Part shown: positions 16,701 through 24,125 of the stretch, piece after piece | How the letters are laid out: each line of letters opens with the position of its first letter | Position numbering within the stretch: position 1 is the stretch's first letter | Assembly (NCBI GenBank): GCA_002427745.1 | Contig: DIYF01000173.1 | Coordinates: 1 to 30,601 of the forward strand | DNA: 30,601 nucleotides | Origin: Roseivirga sp. UBA6061 | GTDB taxonomy: Bacteria > Bacteroidota > Bacteroidia > Cytophagales > Cyclobacteriaceae | Reading direction: 5' to 3' | Notes under the pieces: model-generated | Told to the model about the DNA's origin: nothing | Databases searched by the model: none | What the model saw: only the letters and a program-made list of their open reading frames with translations | Translations under genes and position numbers: made by a program

Positions 16701-17051
16701 GCCTTTTTTAAGAACAAGCAGAAATCTATCAGCCAGACCTACGTGAAAGGCCTGCTGGATGGCCCCAGTATCTATTATCACCCAAATGGCCAGGTCCAGG
16801 ATGAGGTCTCTTACAAGAACGGAACAGAAGAAGGCTGGACCCGGTCTTACTACGCCAATGGCCAGTTGCAACGTGAAATCTTCTATGTAGACGGACAGGA
16901 AGAAGGACTCACAAGAAGATTCAGAGAAGATGGAACACTTCTCCACTCAACACAGTATAAAGAAGGACTAAAACATGGTTATGAGACCTGGTATAACCCC
17001 GATGGCTCGGTCCTTAAAAAACTACTGTTTTGGAATAATGTAATCTATTAG
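13785..17051 (+). CDS. Exported TPR plus MORN-variant (YwqK-like) repeat protein, 1088 residues
   Basis: A very long exported repeat protein. A signal peptide (about residues 4-23, ending SPKAQ) is followed by tetratricopeptide-like helices (about 30-215: ALSYYRMV, KYEEAIVLGKEGL, ALETYRAGVEAYP, YKEAQELFIRRLQLDP). A mostly helical linker runs to about 350. From there nearly to the C-terminus run about 27 MORN-variant units of 22-25 residues of the form FYxNGxxxxxxxYxxGxxxGxxxxY. One long unit near 810-850 (YGTGTLEFK...CGKENADYNSDYGNG) breaks the rhythm. TPRs and MORN repeats both serve as binding scaffolds. It is the first gene of an operon with two DUF3857 genes; the next ATG is 8 bases after its stop. 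It shares the repeat type with the membrane protein at 3180. The biological role is unknown. Confidence 0.88.
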   Translation: MTNLIRGLAALMLLIISHSPKAQDSTAYIDSKEIIRKGIQLHDEEDFDRALSYYRMVSPSDTNYAWSLSEQVLTLTFQKKYEEAIVLGKEGLGLSSEYKASLYDKLGTAYDYHEEVAKALETYRAGVEAYPYYKPLLYNYGVTLKKNGDYKEAQELFIRRLQLDPFHAASHFQLAELSILQGFRTKAMLSYMMYLAIRPSDGQALSRVESLLIDAVEEEGSVSPYSQNGFEELDAFIKSRFATNDAFKPSVDIDYRITRHVEVIVKQLDANMKSDDFWVQLYLPFFNGIKDKKVLPALLYSIVSGVPKDDIKTWLSKNKKKIEELQELARETIFNSRLYHKATILGQEDNYRFWYFDSGELNAIGNSDQEGKDIGPYVYFYSNGEPSARGILGPDGNKTGKWTYYYTDGSVSSEETYDSQGNIEGTVVSYHPNGGIASKVSYEKGQANGPVEVFFGCGKPQEVYPAVNNQIQGDGKVYDVFGNVLAEYSMNQSALTGPYYAFHADGTRAGEYHYENGQLHGQYTSYHKNGQIREQGLYKEGQLDGAWTGFFESGVKEYEFTYDNGKQIGTSTFYHETGEKASVTPYTDGEVSGDYLGYDEDGILYNKYTYEKDLLIAYQHYAKDGTILSEGASADSMQVSAYDPHGHLASVSTYINGKTSGPLTFYHPNGSIFYTINIVDEQWHGTYNEYYKSGELKLSTEYVNGENTGFYREYYRSGKPSSESIVVKGNLEQFYTTFYRDGAKKDENYNMNGNLQGFSKLFSPEGKIFLSEKYDQGIPLSLTYYDSLGNIRSQADLPYGTGTLEFKSVAGELLQKREWLCGKENADYNSDYGNGSPDRRMAIKNGDYNGLVLTYYTNGELAAKGYYKDGQADSLWTWYNPSGKVIGTTTYKEGEIHGKNIDIYANGQVESECSYIKGQKHGVCKFYARDGSLQNQKTYHKDYGIVGYQYELPDGEMSELISIDLQGTQKVEAFFKNKQKSISQTYVKGLLDGPSIYYHPNGQVQDEVSYKNGTEEGWTRSYYANGQLQREIFYVDGQEEGLTRRFREDGTLLHSTQYKEGLKHGYETWYNPDGSVLKKLLFWNNVIY

Positions 17052-17059
17052 ATTTGATA

Positions 17060-18976
17060 ATGAACGTATTTGCGCTGTTGATTGGATTGCTGACCACCGT
17101 TTCAGCAAATGACCCCCAAAAAGAAATAGATAAACTTCGTGAGCAGTACCCGGATGAAACTGCAGTATTCACAAAAAAATATGAAGACTACGACATTCAG
17201 AAAGTAGGAGACTCACTTGTCATCAAAGTGAAGCATTCTGAAGAAATGGCCTTACTGGGCGACAATGTAGGCCCCTATGCCAAAGATCAGGTCTATACCT
17301 CCAGTTTTTCCACCGCCAAAAATGTGGTAGCGAAAACGCTGATTCCCAACAAACGAAGATGGGATGAAGTATTGGTGAATGAATTCAGAACCGTGGCAGA
17401 TGATGATAACAGCGTTTTCTTTGACGATTCTGAATATATCAGCTTCACCTATCCCGGGGTGAAGAAAAACACCAAAACACAGCTCACCTATGAAACGCAT
17501 ATCAACGACCCGCACTTTCTGGGCAGCGACTTCTTTGCCTCTTATGCCCCTGTGGTAGATGCCCGATTCACCTTCACTTTCGATTCGGATATAAAACTTC
17601 GCTTCAAGTTCTTTAATGTGGATGAGAGCCGGATAATCAAGGAAGAAAAAACGCAGGGAGGCCGTACTACCCTGACCTTCCGGATGAAAAATGTAGATAA
17701 GATAGAATTTGAACCTGGCAGCCCTTCCTACAATTACCTGGCTGCCCATATGAGCTCAATGATCGAATCTTATACCAATTCAAAAGGTGAAACGGTACGT
17801 ATACTGGGTGAGCCCGATGACCTGTATCGCTGGTACTGGACCTTTATCGATGGCCTTAAAGAAACCCGGAGTGATCAAATAGATGAATTACTTGCCACGA
17901 TCATTGCCCCGGAAGATGATGAACTGACCAAAGTGAAAAAAATCTATTACTGGGTGCAGGATAACATCAAATACATCGCCTTTGAAGATGGTATGCGTGG
18001 TTTCATCCCCCATGATGGCGATTATGTATGCACCAAGCGCTATGGCGACTGTAAAGATATGGCCAGCATCATCGTGAACATGCTGGGCCATGCCGGCATT
18101 GATGCCCACTATACCTGGATCGGGTCGCGTAAGCTGCCTTATCGCTATACAGAATTACCCACAGCCTCGGTAGACAACCATATGATTGCTACCTATATCA
18201 AAGACGGTAAGTATTACTTCCTGGATGCCACGGGTCAGTATCAGCCCTTTGGCCTGCCCACTTCCATGATCCAGGGAAAAGAGGCCCTCATCTCCTTTGA
18301 CAAGGACAACTATGAAATCAGAGAAGTGCCGGTGATCGATAAAGAAACCAACCTGATCAAAGATGTCTACCACTATACCATCGGTGACGGCACCATTCAG
18401 GGTAAGGGCCAGCTCACGCTAGGTGGTTATGCCAAGGTTTTCAACTCCTTTCGCATGATCAACTCCAGCAAGAAAGCCACTGACGACTATATCAACTCCG
18501 TGCTGGTCAGAGGAAACAACAAGTTTTTTTCAGATCACTATGAAATCAGTGGTCTGGATGACCTCGATGCCCCCATCACGGTGGATTATGACTTCAGGGT
18601 AGAAGACTACTATCGTGAAATCAACGGCAGTATTTACTTCAATATGAACCTGGACAAAGCACTGACCAATGCCACGCTGGAAGAAGACAGGAAACATGCC
18701 AGAGAAAGTGAATACAAATATGTAAACCAGAGCATTTCCACATTGACCATACCTGAAGGCTATGAAGTATCACTCGTGCCCAAAAATACTTCTTTTGACG
18801 GAGGAGTTTTTGGCTATACCATGACTTACACTCAGGAAGGCAATACACTGAAACTTGATCGTTCTTACTACCTTGACTATCTTTTGATGCAGCCTGAAGA
18901 TTTCGATAACTGGAATGAGGCCATCGAAAAGTTCACCAAGGACAACAAACAAATCGTTATTCTTAAAAAGAAATAA
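17060..18976 (+). CDS. Exported DUF3857 / transglutaminase-like protein with intact catalytic triad
   Basis: A 638-residue protein: short signal peptide (MNVFALLIGLLTTVSA), an N-terminal DUF3857 beta-rich region (about 30-250), and a transglutaminase-like core (about 280-400). The catalytic residues are visible: C331 in RYGDCKDMASI, H374 in DNHMIATYI and D389 in YYFLDATG. A C-terminal beta region follows (about 430-638). Transglutaminase-like proteins act as peptidases, amidases or crosslinkers. The ATG at 17060 is preferred to the in-frame TTG at 17054 because it puts the signal peptide at the end. It lies 8 bases after the TPR-MORN gene and 6 before a catalytically degenerate paralogue, so the three are almost certainly one operon. 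Confidence 0.9.
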   Translation: MNVFALLIGLLTTVSANDPQKEIDKLREQYPDETAVFTKKYEDYDIQKVGDSLVIKVKHSEEMALLGDNVGPYAKDQVYTSSFSTAKNVVAKTLIPNKRRWDEVLVNEFRTVADDDNSVFFDDSEYISFTYPGVKKNTKTQLTYETHINDPHFLGSDFFASYAPVVDARFTFTFDSDIKLRFKFFNVDESRIIKEEKTQGGRTTLTFRMKNVDKIEFEPGSPSYNYLAAHMSSMIESYTNSKGETVRILGEPDDLYRWYWTFIDGLKETRSDQIDELLATIIAPEDDELTKVKKIYYWVQDNIKYIAFEDGMRGFIPHDGDYVCTKRYGDCKDMASIIVNMLGHAGIDAHYTWIGSRKLPYRYTELPTASVDNHMIATYIKDGKYYFLDATGQYQPFGLPTSMIQGKEALISFDKDNYEIREVPVIDKETNLIKDVYHYTIGDGTIQGKGQLTLGGYAKVFNSFRMINSSKKATDDYINSVLVRGNNKFFSDHYEISGLDDLDAPITVDYDFRVEDYYREINGSIYFNMNLDKALTNATLEEDRKHARESEYKYVNQSISTLTIPEGYEVSLVPKNTSFDGGVFGYTMTYTQEGNTLKLDRSYYLDYLLMQPEDFDNWNEAIEKFTKDNKQIVILKKK

Positions 18977-18982
18977 ATATCC

Positions 18983-20953
18983 ATGTCAGGACTTAATTCT
19001 ATAAAAGCAGTGCTTTTAAGCAGCCTGCTCATACTCTCTGTCAATCTTCTGGCCCAAAGCCCTCCCTCCTATGACTGGGAAGCGAACCGTGAATGGACTA
19101 CCGGTATAGAGGAAGATGATGAATCATTGATCATGATCAAGAATCATGTGCAGTACGACTATGCCTACGAAGGCAATAACCTGGTAGTCTACCAGACCTA
19201 CCATAAAATCTATCGGGTAAATAACGATGAAGCAGTACAGCGGGTAAACCGTATCTACATCCCTCTCAACAGTGCACTGGATATTCCGGCTGTGAAGGCA
19301 CGTACCATTTCCAAAGAGGGTAAGATCACCGAACTCGACAAAGACAATATCAAGGAGGTAAAAGATGAAGATGCCGGAGCCGGCTATAAGATTTTTGCCA
19401 TTGAAGGAGCCGAAGTAGGCGGGGATATTGAATACTTCTACACAAAAAAAGCATCAGCCAGTATCTTCGGCAGAGAGTTTTTCCAGTTTGGCCATCCCGT
19501 GCTATCCAGCTCCTTTAAGTTCAGTAGTCCTGCCAACCTCAGGTTTGAGTTTAAATCCTACAATGGTTTTGCTGAGGTAAAGCAAGATGAATCTGTATTG
19601 GTAAAGAATGAGCACACTGCTGAAATGGGTAAGATAGTTCCTCGCAGACAGGAGGACTTTGGCAGCTATAATGCCAATCGACAAAGAGTCGAATTTAAGC
19701 TCTCCTATAACAAATCAGCAGGTGAAAAAAGACTGTTTACCTGGAGCGATGCAGGTGCCCGTATTACCAGTACTATCTACCCGTTCTCTTCAACAGAAAG
19801 CCAGGCTATCAAAGACCTCTTCAAAGAGCTGAAGATCAAGAAGATTAAGTCTCCGGTTGAGCAATTCGCCTTTGTAGAACACCACATCAAATCAACGTTC
19901 TACATAGATGATAATGCAGGTGAGTCTGCCACACAGATTGATAACATCCTGAAAAACAAGTACGCGACAGAGCGTGGCTTTACCCGGCTGTTTGTGGCCA
20001 TTCTCAATGAACTGGAACTCGACAATGAGATCGTACTTACCTCTAACAGAAAAGAAGGTGTGCGCTTTGATGGAAACTTTGAGTCCTGGAACTACCTCAC
20101 AGATTACTTTATCTACCTTCCTGAGGCCGATAAATTCATGGCTCCTTACCACTTTGAGTTCAGGCTGGGTTTGTGGCCGGCAGAGTTCTCAGCGGTAGAC
20201 GGCCTCTTTATTAAAAACACCACCTTCGAGGGTACCTCCGTGCCCGTTGCCAGGGTAAAGAAGCTGCCGGAACTGCCCTATCAGGCCAACTATGACCAGA
20301 TGGTAGTCAAGGTGAATTTCAGTGAGGACCGCTCTGAGAACACTATTCAGGTAGAACGCGCCTATAATGGCTATCAGGGACAGTTCATTAAATCGCTGGC
20401 ACAGAGGGCCAACGCTGAACAGAAAACTGAGCTGTTGAAAAACCTGCTGGCCTTTGTTGGTCCGGATGATGAATTTGACACCAAGGAGTATGTAGAGGAA
20501 AACCTGGAATACGATACCTGGGAAGATTATATAAGAATCAAAGGCTCCTTCACCTCCAAAAACTTTATGGAGCAGGCCGGAGACATCATTCTCTTCAAAC
20601 TGGGTGACCTGATCGGAAACCAGTCAGAATTGTACCAGGAAGATGAACGACAAAACCTGATCGAAAACGACTATAACCGTGGCTACCTGCGTACCCTGGA
20701 AGTAGATATTCCTGAAGGCTACACCATTCAGAACCCCCAGGACATTGATATGGATGTAGAAGCAGAAGATGACGGACGCGTGGTATACCTGTTCAAGTCC
20801 AGCCATGAAATCAAAGGCAATAAGCTACTTATCAGTATAGATGAGTACTACGATCAGGTTTTCTTCCCGGTAGAGCGTTTTGAAGAATTCAGAAAGGTGA
20901 TCAATGCCGCTGCAGACTGGAACAAGATTGTACTGGTAATGCAACCGAATTAG
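18983..20953 (+). CDS. Exported DUF3857 protein with a degenerate (triad-less) transglutaminase domain
   Basis: A 656-residue paralogue of the preceding protein, with a signal peptide (about 5-24, LLSSLLILSVNLLAQ). The DUF3857 region is recognisable (VVYQTYHKIYRVNNDEAVQ, KARTISKEGKITELDKDNI, EVGGDIEYFY). The transglutaminase core keeps its helices (VEQFAFVEHHIKSTFYID) but not its chemistry. By hand alignment the nucleophile position is E330 in NKYATERGFTRLF instead of C in RYGDCKDMASI, the histidine position is Y371, and the LDATG aspartate is replaced in KFMAPYH. A binding or regulatory pseudoenzyme is the likeliest reading. It ends the operon; 216 bases with no gene follow. Confidence 0.85.
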   Translation: MSGLNSIKAVLLSSLLILSVNLLAQSPPSYDWEANREWTTGIEEDDESLIMIKNHVQYDYAYEGNNLVVYQTYHKIYRVNNDEAVQRVNRIYIPLNSALDIPAVKARTISKEGKITELDKDNIKEVKDEDAGAGYKIFAIEGAEVGGDIEYFYTKKASASIFGREFFQFGHPVLSSSFKFSSPANLRFEFKSYNGFAEVKQDESVLVKNEHTAEMGKIVPRRQEDFGSYNANRQRVEFKLSYNKSAGEKRLFTWSDAGARITSTIYPFSSTESQAIKDLFKELKIKKIKSPVEQFAFVEHHIKSTFYIDDNAGESATQIDNILKNKYATERGFTRLFVAILNELELDNEIVLTSNRKEGVRFDGNFESWNYLTDYFIYLPEADKFMAPYHFEFRLGLWPAEFSAVDGLFIKNTTFEGTSVPVARVKKLPELPYQANYDQMVVKVNFSEDRSENTIQVERAYNGYQGQFIKSLAQRANAEQKTELLKNLLAFVGPDDEFDTKEYVEENLEYDTWEDYIRIKGSFTSKNFMEQAGDIILFKLGDLIGNQSELYQEDERQNLIENDYNRGYLRTLEVDIPEGYTIQNPQDIDMDVEAEDDGRVVYLFKSSHEIKGNKLLISIDEYYDQVFFPVERFEEFRKVINAAADWNKIVLVMQPN

Positions 20954-21137
20954 CGCCCTGTCTTTTTTTCACGCCCATACCTGATTGCCTGTTGAAAGGT
21001 TTTATCACCTGAATTAAGTGATCGCCAGACATGGTGTGTGATCAGAAATTCACATTTGGAAGAACAACCTGAAACGAACTGCCCATCGTTTGCACGTAAA
21101 TCTTTTAACCCTGCATGTTCGTGGAAAAATAAAATGA
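20954..21137. other. Gene-free stretch between the DUF3857 operon and SulP
   Basis: No gene is supported. A T-run follows the stop codon closely, and two small overlapping stem candidates lie near 21008-21045 (ATCAC/GTGAT and GATC...GATC), too weak to call a terminator. The promoter for the SulP gene begins at its right end. Confidence 0.5.
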
Positions 21138-21145
21138 TACCTTTG
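21138..21145 (+). promoter_or_regulatory. -7 box of the SulP gene promoter
   Basis: TACCTTTG matches TAnnTTTG exactly. A TTC at 21118-21120, 17 bases upstream, is a weak -33 candidate. Transcription would begin near 21152, leaving a leader of about 18 bases before the TTG start at 21170. Confidence 0.5.
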
Positions 21146-21169
21146 CGGCTTGTTTAAAAATCGAGCCCA

Positions 21170-22783
21170 TTGAAACGTTTATTTCACAACTTCACCCATA
21201 ACCCCAAGAACGATATCCTGTCCGGTCTTACCGTGGCCCTGGCCCTGGTTCCGGAAGCGGTTGCATTCGCCTTTGTCGCTGGAGTTGATCCTCTCGTAGG
21301 CCTCTACGGTGCCTTTATGATGGGCCTGATTACCGCCCTGTTTGGCGGTCGCCCGGGTATGATCTCCGGAGCTACGGGAGCCATGGCTGTGGTGATGGTA
21401 CACATGATTCAACAGGGCAATGAAGTAGGCGAAGCTTTGGCTACTCCGATCGAAAACCTGGGGCTGCAATGGCTCTTTATCACCCTGCTGATTGTAGGCC
21501 TGATTCAGATGTCGGCCGGTTTTTTAAGGCTGGGAAAGTTCGTCAGACTTATCCCCCATTCGGTGATGATGGGCTTCGTCAATGGACTGGCCATAGTGAT
21601 TTTCCTTTCACAGCTGGGCATGTTCAAAGAGCGCATCGATGGAGAAGAGCAGTACATTCAGGGAACTGAACTCTGGACCATGATTGGTCTGGTAGCACTT
21701 ACCATGGGCATTATGTTTCTGCTCCCCAAACTGACCAAGAAAATACCGGCAGCCCTTGTGGCCATTCTTACCGTGGCCGCTATTACCATTTTCGGTGGCA
21801 TTGATGTCAGCACGGTAGGTTCCTTTATCAGAGATGGTGGCGGTGAAGGTCTGCAGGGTGGGTTACCTACTTTTCAGTTTCAGATATTCACGCTTTTTGA
21901 TACCCTGGACGGACATTGGGGCCTCATCATATCTACCGCCTTCCTTTTGGCAGCCGTTGGTCTGATCGAGTCGCTTATGACCCTGAATCTCGTGGATGAG
22001 ATAACTGAAACGCGAGGTAGCGGTAACCGCGAATGTGTCGCCCAGGGAGGTGCCAACCTTATCAACGGCCTCTTTGGAGGTATGGGAGGCTGCGCCATGA
22101 TTGGTCAGTCTATTATCAATGTAAACTCGGGTGGACGGGGTAGATTATCAGGAATAATCGCAGCCGTAGCACTGCTGTCTTTTGTGCTGTTTGGTGCACC
22201 ATTGATCGAACAGATCCCCATTGCTGCACTGGTAGGTGTTATGTTCATGGTGGTGATCGGCACCTTTGCCTGGAGTAGCTTCCGCATTCTTAATAAAATC
22301 CCGAAGTCAGATGCCATTGTTCTTATTGCCGTGTCCGCTATCACGGTTTGGCAGGACCTGGCCATTGCTGTAATAGCCGGGGTCATTATGTCAGCACTGG
22401 TATTTGCCTGGGAAAACGCTACCCGCATTCGTGCCCGAAAACGCCTCAAAGAGGATGGTACCAAGGTATATGAAATCTGGGGGCCTCTCTTTTTCGGTTC
22501 TATCCAGACTTTCAATTCCAAGTTTGATGTAAAGGGTGACCCGGATAAGGTGGAGATTGATTTCATTGAATCAAAAGTAAGCGACCATTCAGGTATTGAG
22601 GCTTTGAGAAACCTGGCCAATAAATACCTGGATCAGGGCAAATCAGTCAGGTTTACACACCTCAGTCCGGAGTGTAAAACACTGCTTCTCAATGCGAACC
22701 TGAAATTTGAGGACATCATAGAAAGCTCCATCGATGATCCACGCTACTATGTGGTAACCGACAAGCTGGATCAGGAAGTCTAG
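21170..22783 (+). CDS. SulP family inorganic anion transporter with STAS domain
   Basis: A 537-residue SLC26/SulP membrane transporter for anions such as sulfate or bicarbonate. The N-terminus NPKNDILSGLTVALALVPEAVAFAFVAGVDPLVGLYGAF is the family signature across helices 1 and 2. About a dozen further hydrophobic segments follow, with NGLFGGMGGCAMIGQSIINVNSGGRGRLSG (about 300-330). The cytoplasmic STAS domain (about 440-530) ends the protein. The start is TTG: no in-frame ATG precedes homology, and the family's N-terminus begins right there. SulP proteins of this length transport sulfate or bicarbonate, and sequence alone does not decide which. The neighbouring SsuD-like enzyme makes a sulfur role attractive but unproven. 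Confidence 0.93.
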   Translation: MKRLFHNFTHNPKNDILSGLTVALALVPEAVAFAFVAGVDPLVGLYGAFMMGLITALFGGRPGMISGATGAMAVVMVHMIQQGNEVGEALATPIENLGLQWLFITLLIVGLIQMSAGFLRLGKFVRLIPHSVMMGFVNGLAIVIFLSQLGMFKERIDGEEQYIQGTELWTMIGLVALTMGIMFLLPKLTKKIPAALVAILTVAAITIFGGIDVSTVGSFIRDGGGEGLQGGLPTFQFQIFTLFDTLDGHWGLIISTAFLLAAVGLIESLMTLNLVDEITETRGSGNRECVAQGGANLINGLFGGMGGCAMIGQSIINVNSGGRGRLSGIIAAVALLSFVLFGAPLIEQIPIAALVGVMFMVVIGTFAWSSFRILNKIPKSDAIVLIAVSAITVWQDLAIAVIAGVIMSALVFAWENATRIRARKRLKEDGTKVYEIWGPLFFGSIQTFNSKFDVKGDPDKVEIDFIESKVSDHSGIEALRNLANKYLDQGKSVRFTHLSPECKTLLLNANLKFEDIIESSIDDPRYYVVTDKLDQEV

Positions 22784-22868
22784 AACAGGGCGCGGACCAA
22801 TATCAGTTACAAGTACCAGTCGCTTTGTTGTAGGGAGTGGTACCATATGTAACATTGTGATACACGGG

Positions 22869-22938
22869 TACCCAATACCCAATACCCAATACCCAATACC
22901 CAATACCCAATACCCAATACCCAATACCCAATACCCAA
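22869..22938. repeat. Perfect 7-bp tandem repeat (TACCCAA) x 10
   Basis: Ten identical copies of TACCCAA in a row, ended by AAATTATT. The left edge is the palindrome GGGTACCC (22866-22873), whose second half is the start of the first unit. The minus strand reads (TTGGGTA)10, with ten GGG tracts spaced by four bases, a good G-quadruplex former. The absence of any mismatch shows recent expansion or active upkeep. It lies between two same-strand genes. Confidence 0.97.
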
Positions 22939-22976
22939 AATTATTCCTTATCTTCTGAGCACGACAAAACGCACTC

Positions 22977-24125
22977 ATGATTGATATAAGGAGCCCCCAC
23001 CTTACCGGTGCCGAAATATCCTGGTTTGCCCCTATTTGTAACGGAGATACTGATTTGCTGGGCCATATGCCTGATCAGTACAAAAGCTCCTGGGACAATA
23101 CCTCTCACATTGTAATGAAGGCCGATAGTCTCGGTTTCAGAAACATACTCTGCCCCTCCTCTTATCAGGTGGGTCAGGATACGCTACCCTTTGTAGCCGC
23201 CATGGCTCCCCTGACCCGACAGATGAATATGCTCGCAGCTGTACGCTGTGGAGAAATTCATCCACCTATGCTGGCAAGAACGCTCGCTACCATAGACCAT
23301 ATACTGAGAGGACGGCTGACTGTAAATATCATCTCCTCTGACCTGCCGGGAGAAAAGCTGGCTTCTGAAGCACGCTACCAGAGGTCACGTGAGGTGATCG
23401 AAATTCTTAAGCAGGCCTGGACGCAGAACCATATCCATTTCAAAGGAGAATATTACGAACTTGACCTGCCAGCTGACCCGGTAAAACCTTACCAGCAAAA
23501 CGGAGGTCCTCTCCTGTACTTTGGAGGTTATTCTCCTGCCGGAGTGGACCTTTGTGCAGAACACTGCGATGTATACCTGATGTGGCCGGCCACGGAAGCG
23601 GTCTTGCAGCAGCAAATGGAAACCATGAGTGAAAAAGCGGCAGCCTATGGCCGTAAAGTAGACTTTGGTCTGAGAGTTCACGTCATTGTCAGAGAAACAG
23701 AAGAAGAAGCCCGGGCCTGGGCAAGACACCTGGTCTCAGCACTCGATGATGATAAGGGAGAAGAGATTCGCAACCGGGCTCAGGATGCCAAAAGTCTTGG
23801 GGTCTCTTTACAAAGCGGACTGCGTAATGAGGCAGATGATGAAGGCTATGCAGAGCCTCACCTATGGACCGGTATCGGTCGTGCACGCTCGGGTTGTGGA
23901 GCGGCCCTGGTAGGAACACCCGAGCAGATCATTGAAAAAATTGAGCGATATAAAGCGATGGGCATTCGCTCATTTATCTTTTCAGGTTACCCGCATTTGC
24001 AGGAATGTGAACTCTTCGGTAAACTGGTTCTCCCACACCTGGAAACAGTCTCTTTGCCAGAAGAACAAAGCCGAACCCCTAAAGAGATACCACTTACTCC
24101 ATTGGCCGCAGGCCCCAGAAAGTAA
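22977..24125 (+). CDS. LLM-class flavin-dependent monooxygenase, SsuD-like
   Basis: A 382-residue TIM-barrel bacterial-luciferase-like enzyme, the same length as alkanesulfonate monooxygenase SsuD. Such enzymes use FMNH2 and O2 to split sulfite from alkanesulfonates. Family features are [43 protein letters not shown] with the SsuD-type order, [52 protein letters not shown], and [21 protein letters not shown] near the end. An SsuE-type NAD(P)H:FMN reductase is not in the window. Its stop overlaps the next ATG by one base (TAATG), tying it to a sodium:solute symporter. The substrate may be a sulfonate or another small molecule attacked by this large family. Confidence 0.88.
   Translation: MIDIRSPHLTGAEISWFAPICNGDTDLLGHMPDQYKSSWDNTSHIVMKADSLGFRNILCPSSYQVGQDTLPFVAAMAPLTRQMNMLAAVRCGEIHPPMLARTLATIDHILRGRLTVNIISSDLPGEKLASEARYQRSREVIEILKQAWTQNHIHFKGEYYELDLPADPVKPYQQNGGPLLYFGGYSPAGVDLCAEHCDVYLMWPATEAVLQQQMETMSEKAAAYGRKVDFGLRVHVIVRETEEEARAWARHLVSALDDDKGEEIRNRAQDAKSLGVSLQSGLRNEADDEGYAEPHLWTGIGRARSGCGAALVGTPEQIIEKIERYKAMGIRSFIFSGYPHLQECELFGKLVLPHLETVSLPEEQSRTPKEIPLTPLAAGPRK

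Noticed and set aside
3180..17051. The two YwqK-repeat proteins as toxin-antitoxin components
   Set aside because: The database name is historical. Neither has a small toxin partner, and both are long membrane or exported proteins.
17054..17059. TTG start for the active transglutaminase gene
   Set aside because: The ATG at 17060 gives a better signal peptide and lies two codons further in.
1042..22938. The 7-bp arrays considered as CRISPR-like arrays
   Set aside because: There are no spacers, the units are contiguous, and no cas genes are present.
22643..22978. 111-codon minus-strand open frame containing YWVLGIG repeats
   Set aside because: It is produced by reading through (TTGGGTA)10 and the antisense of the SulP 3' end. 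No start signal or coding character outside the repeat.
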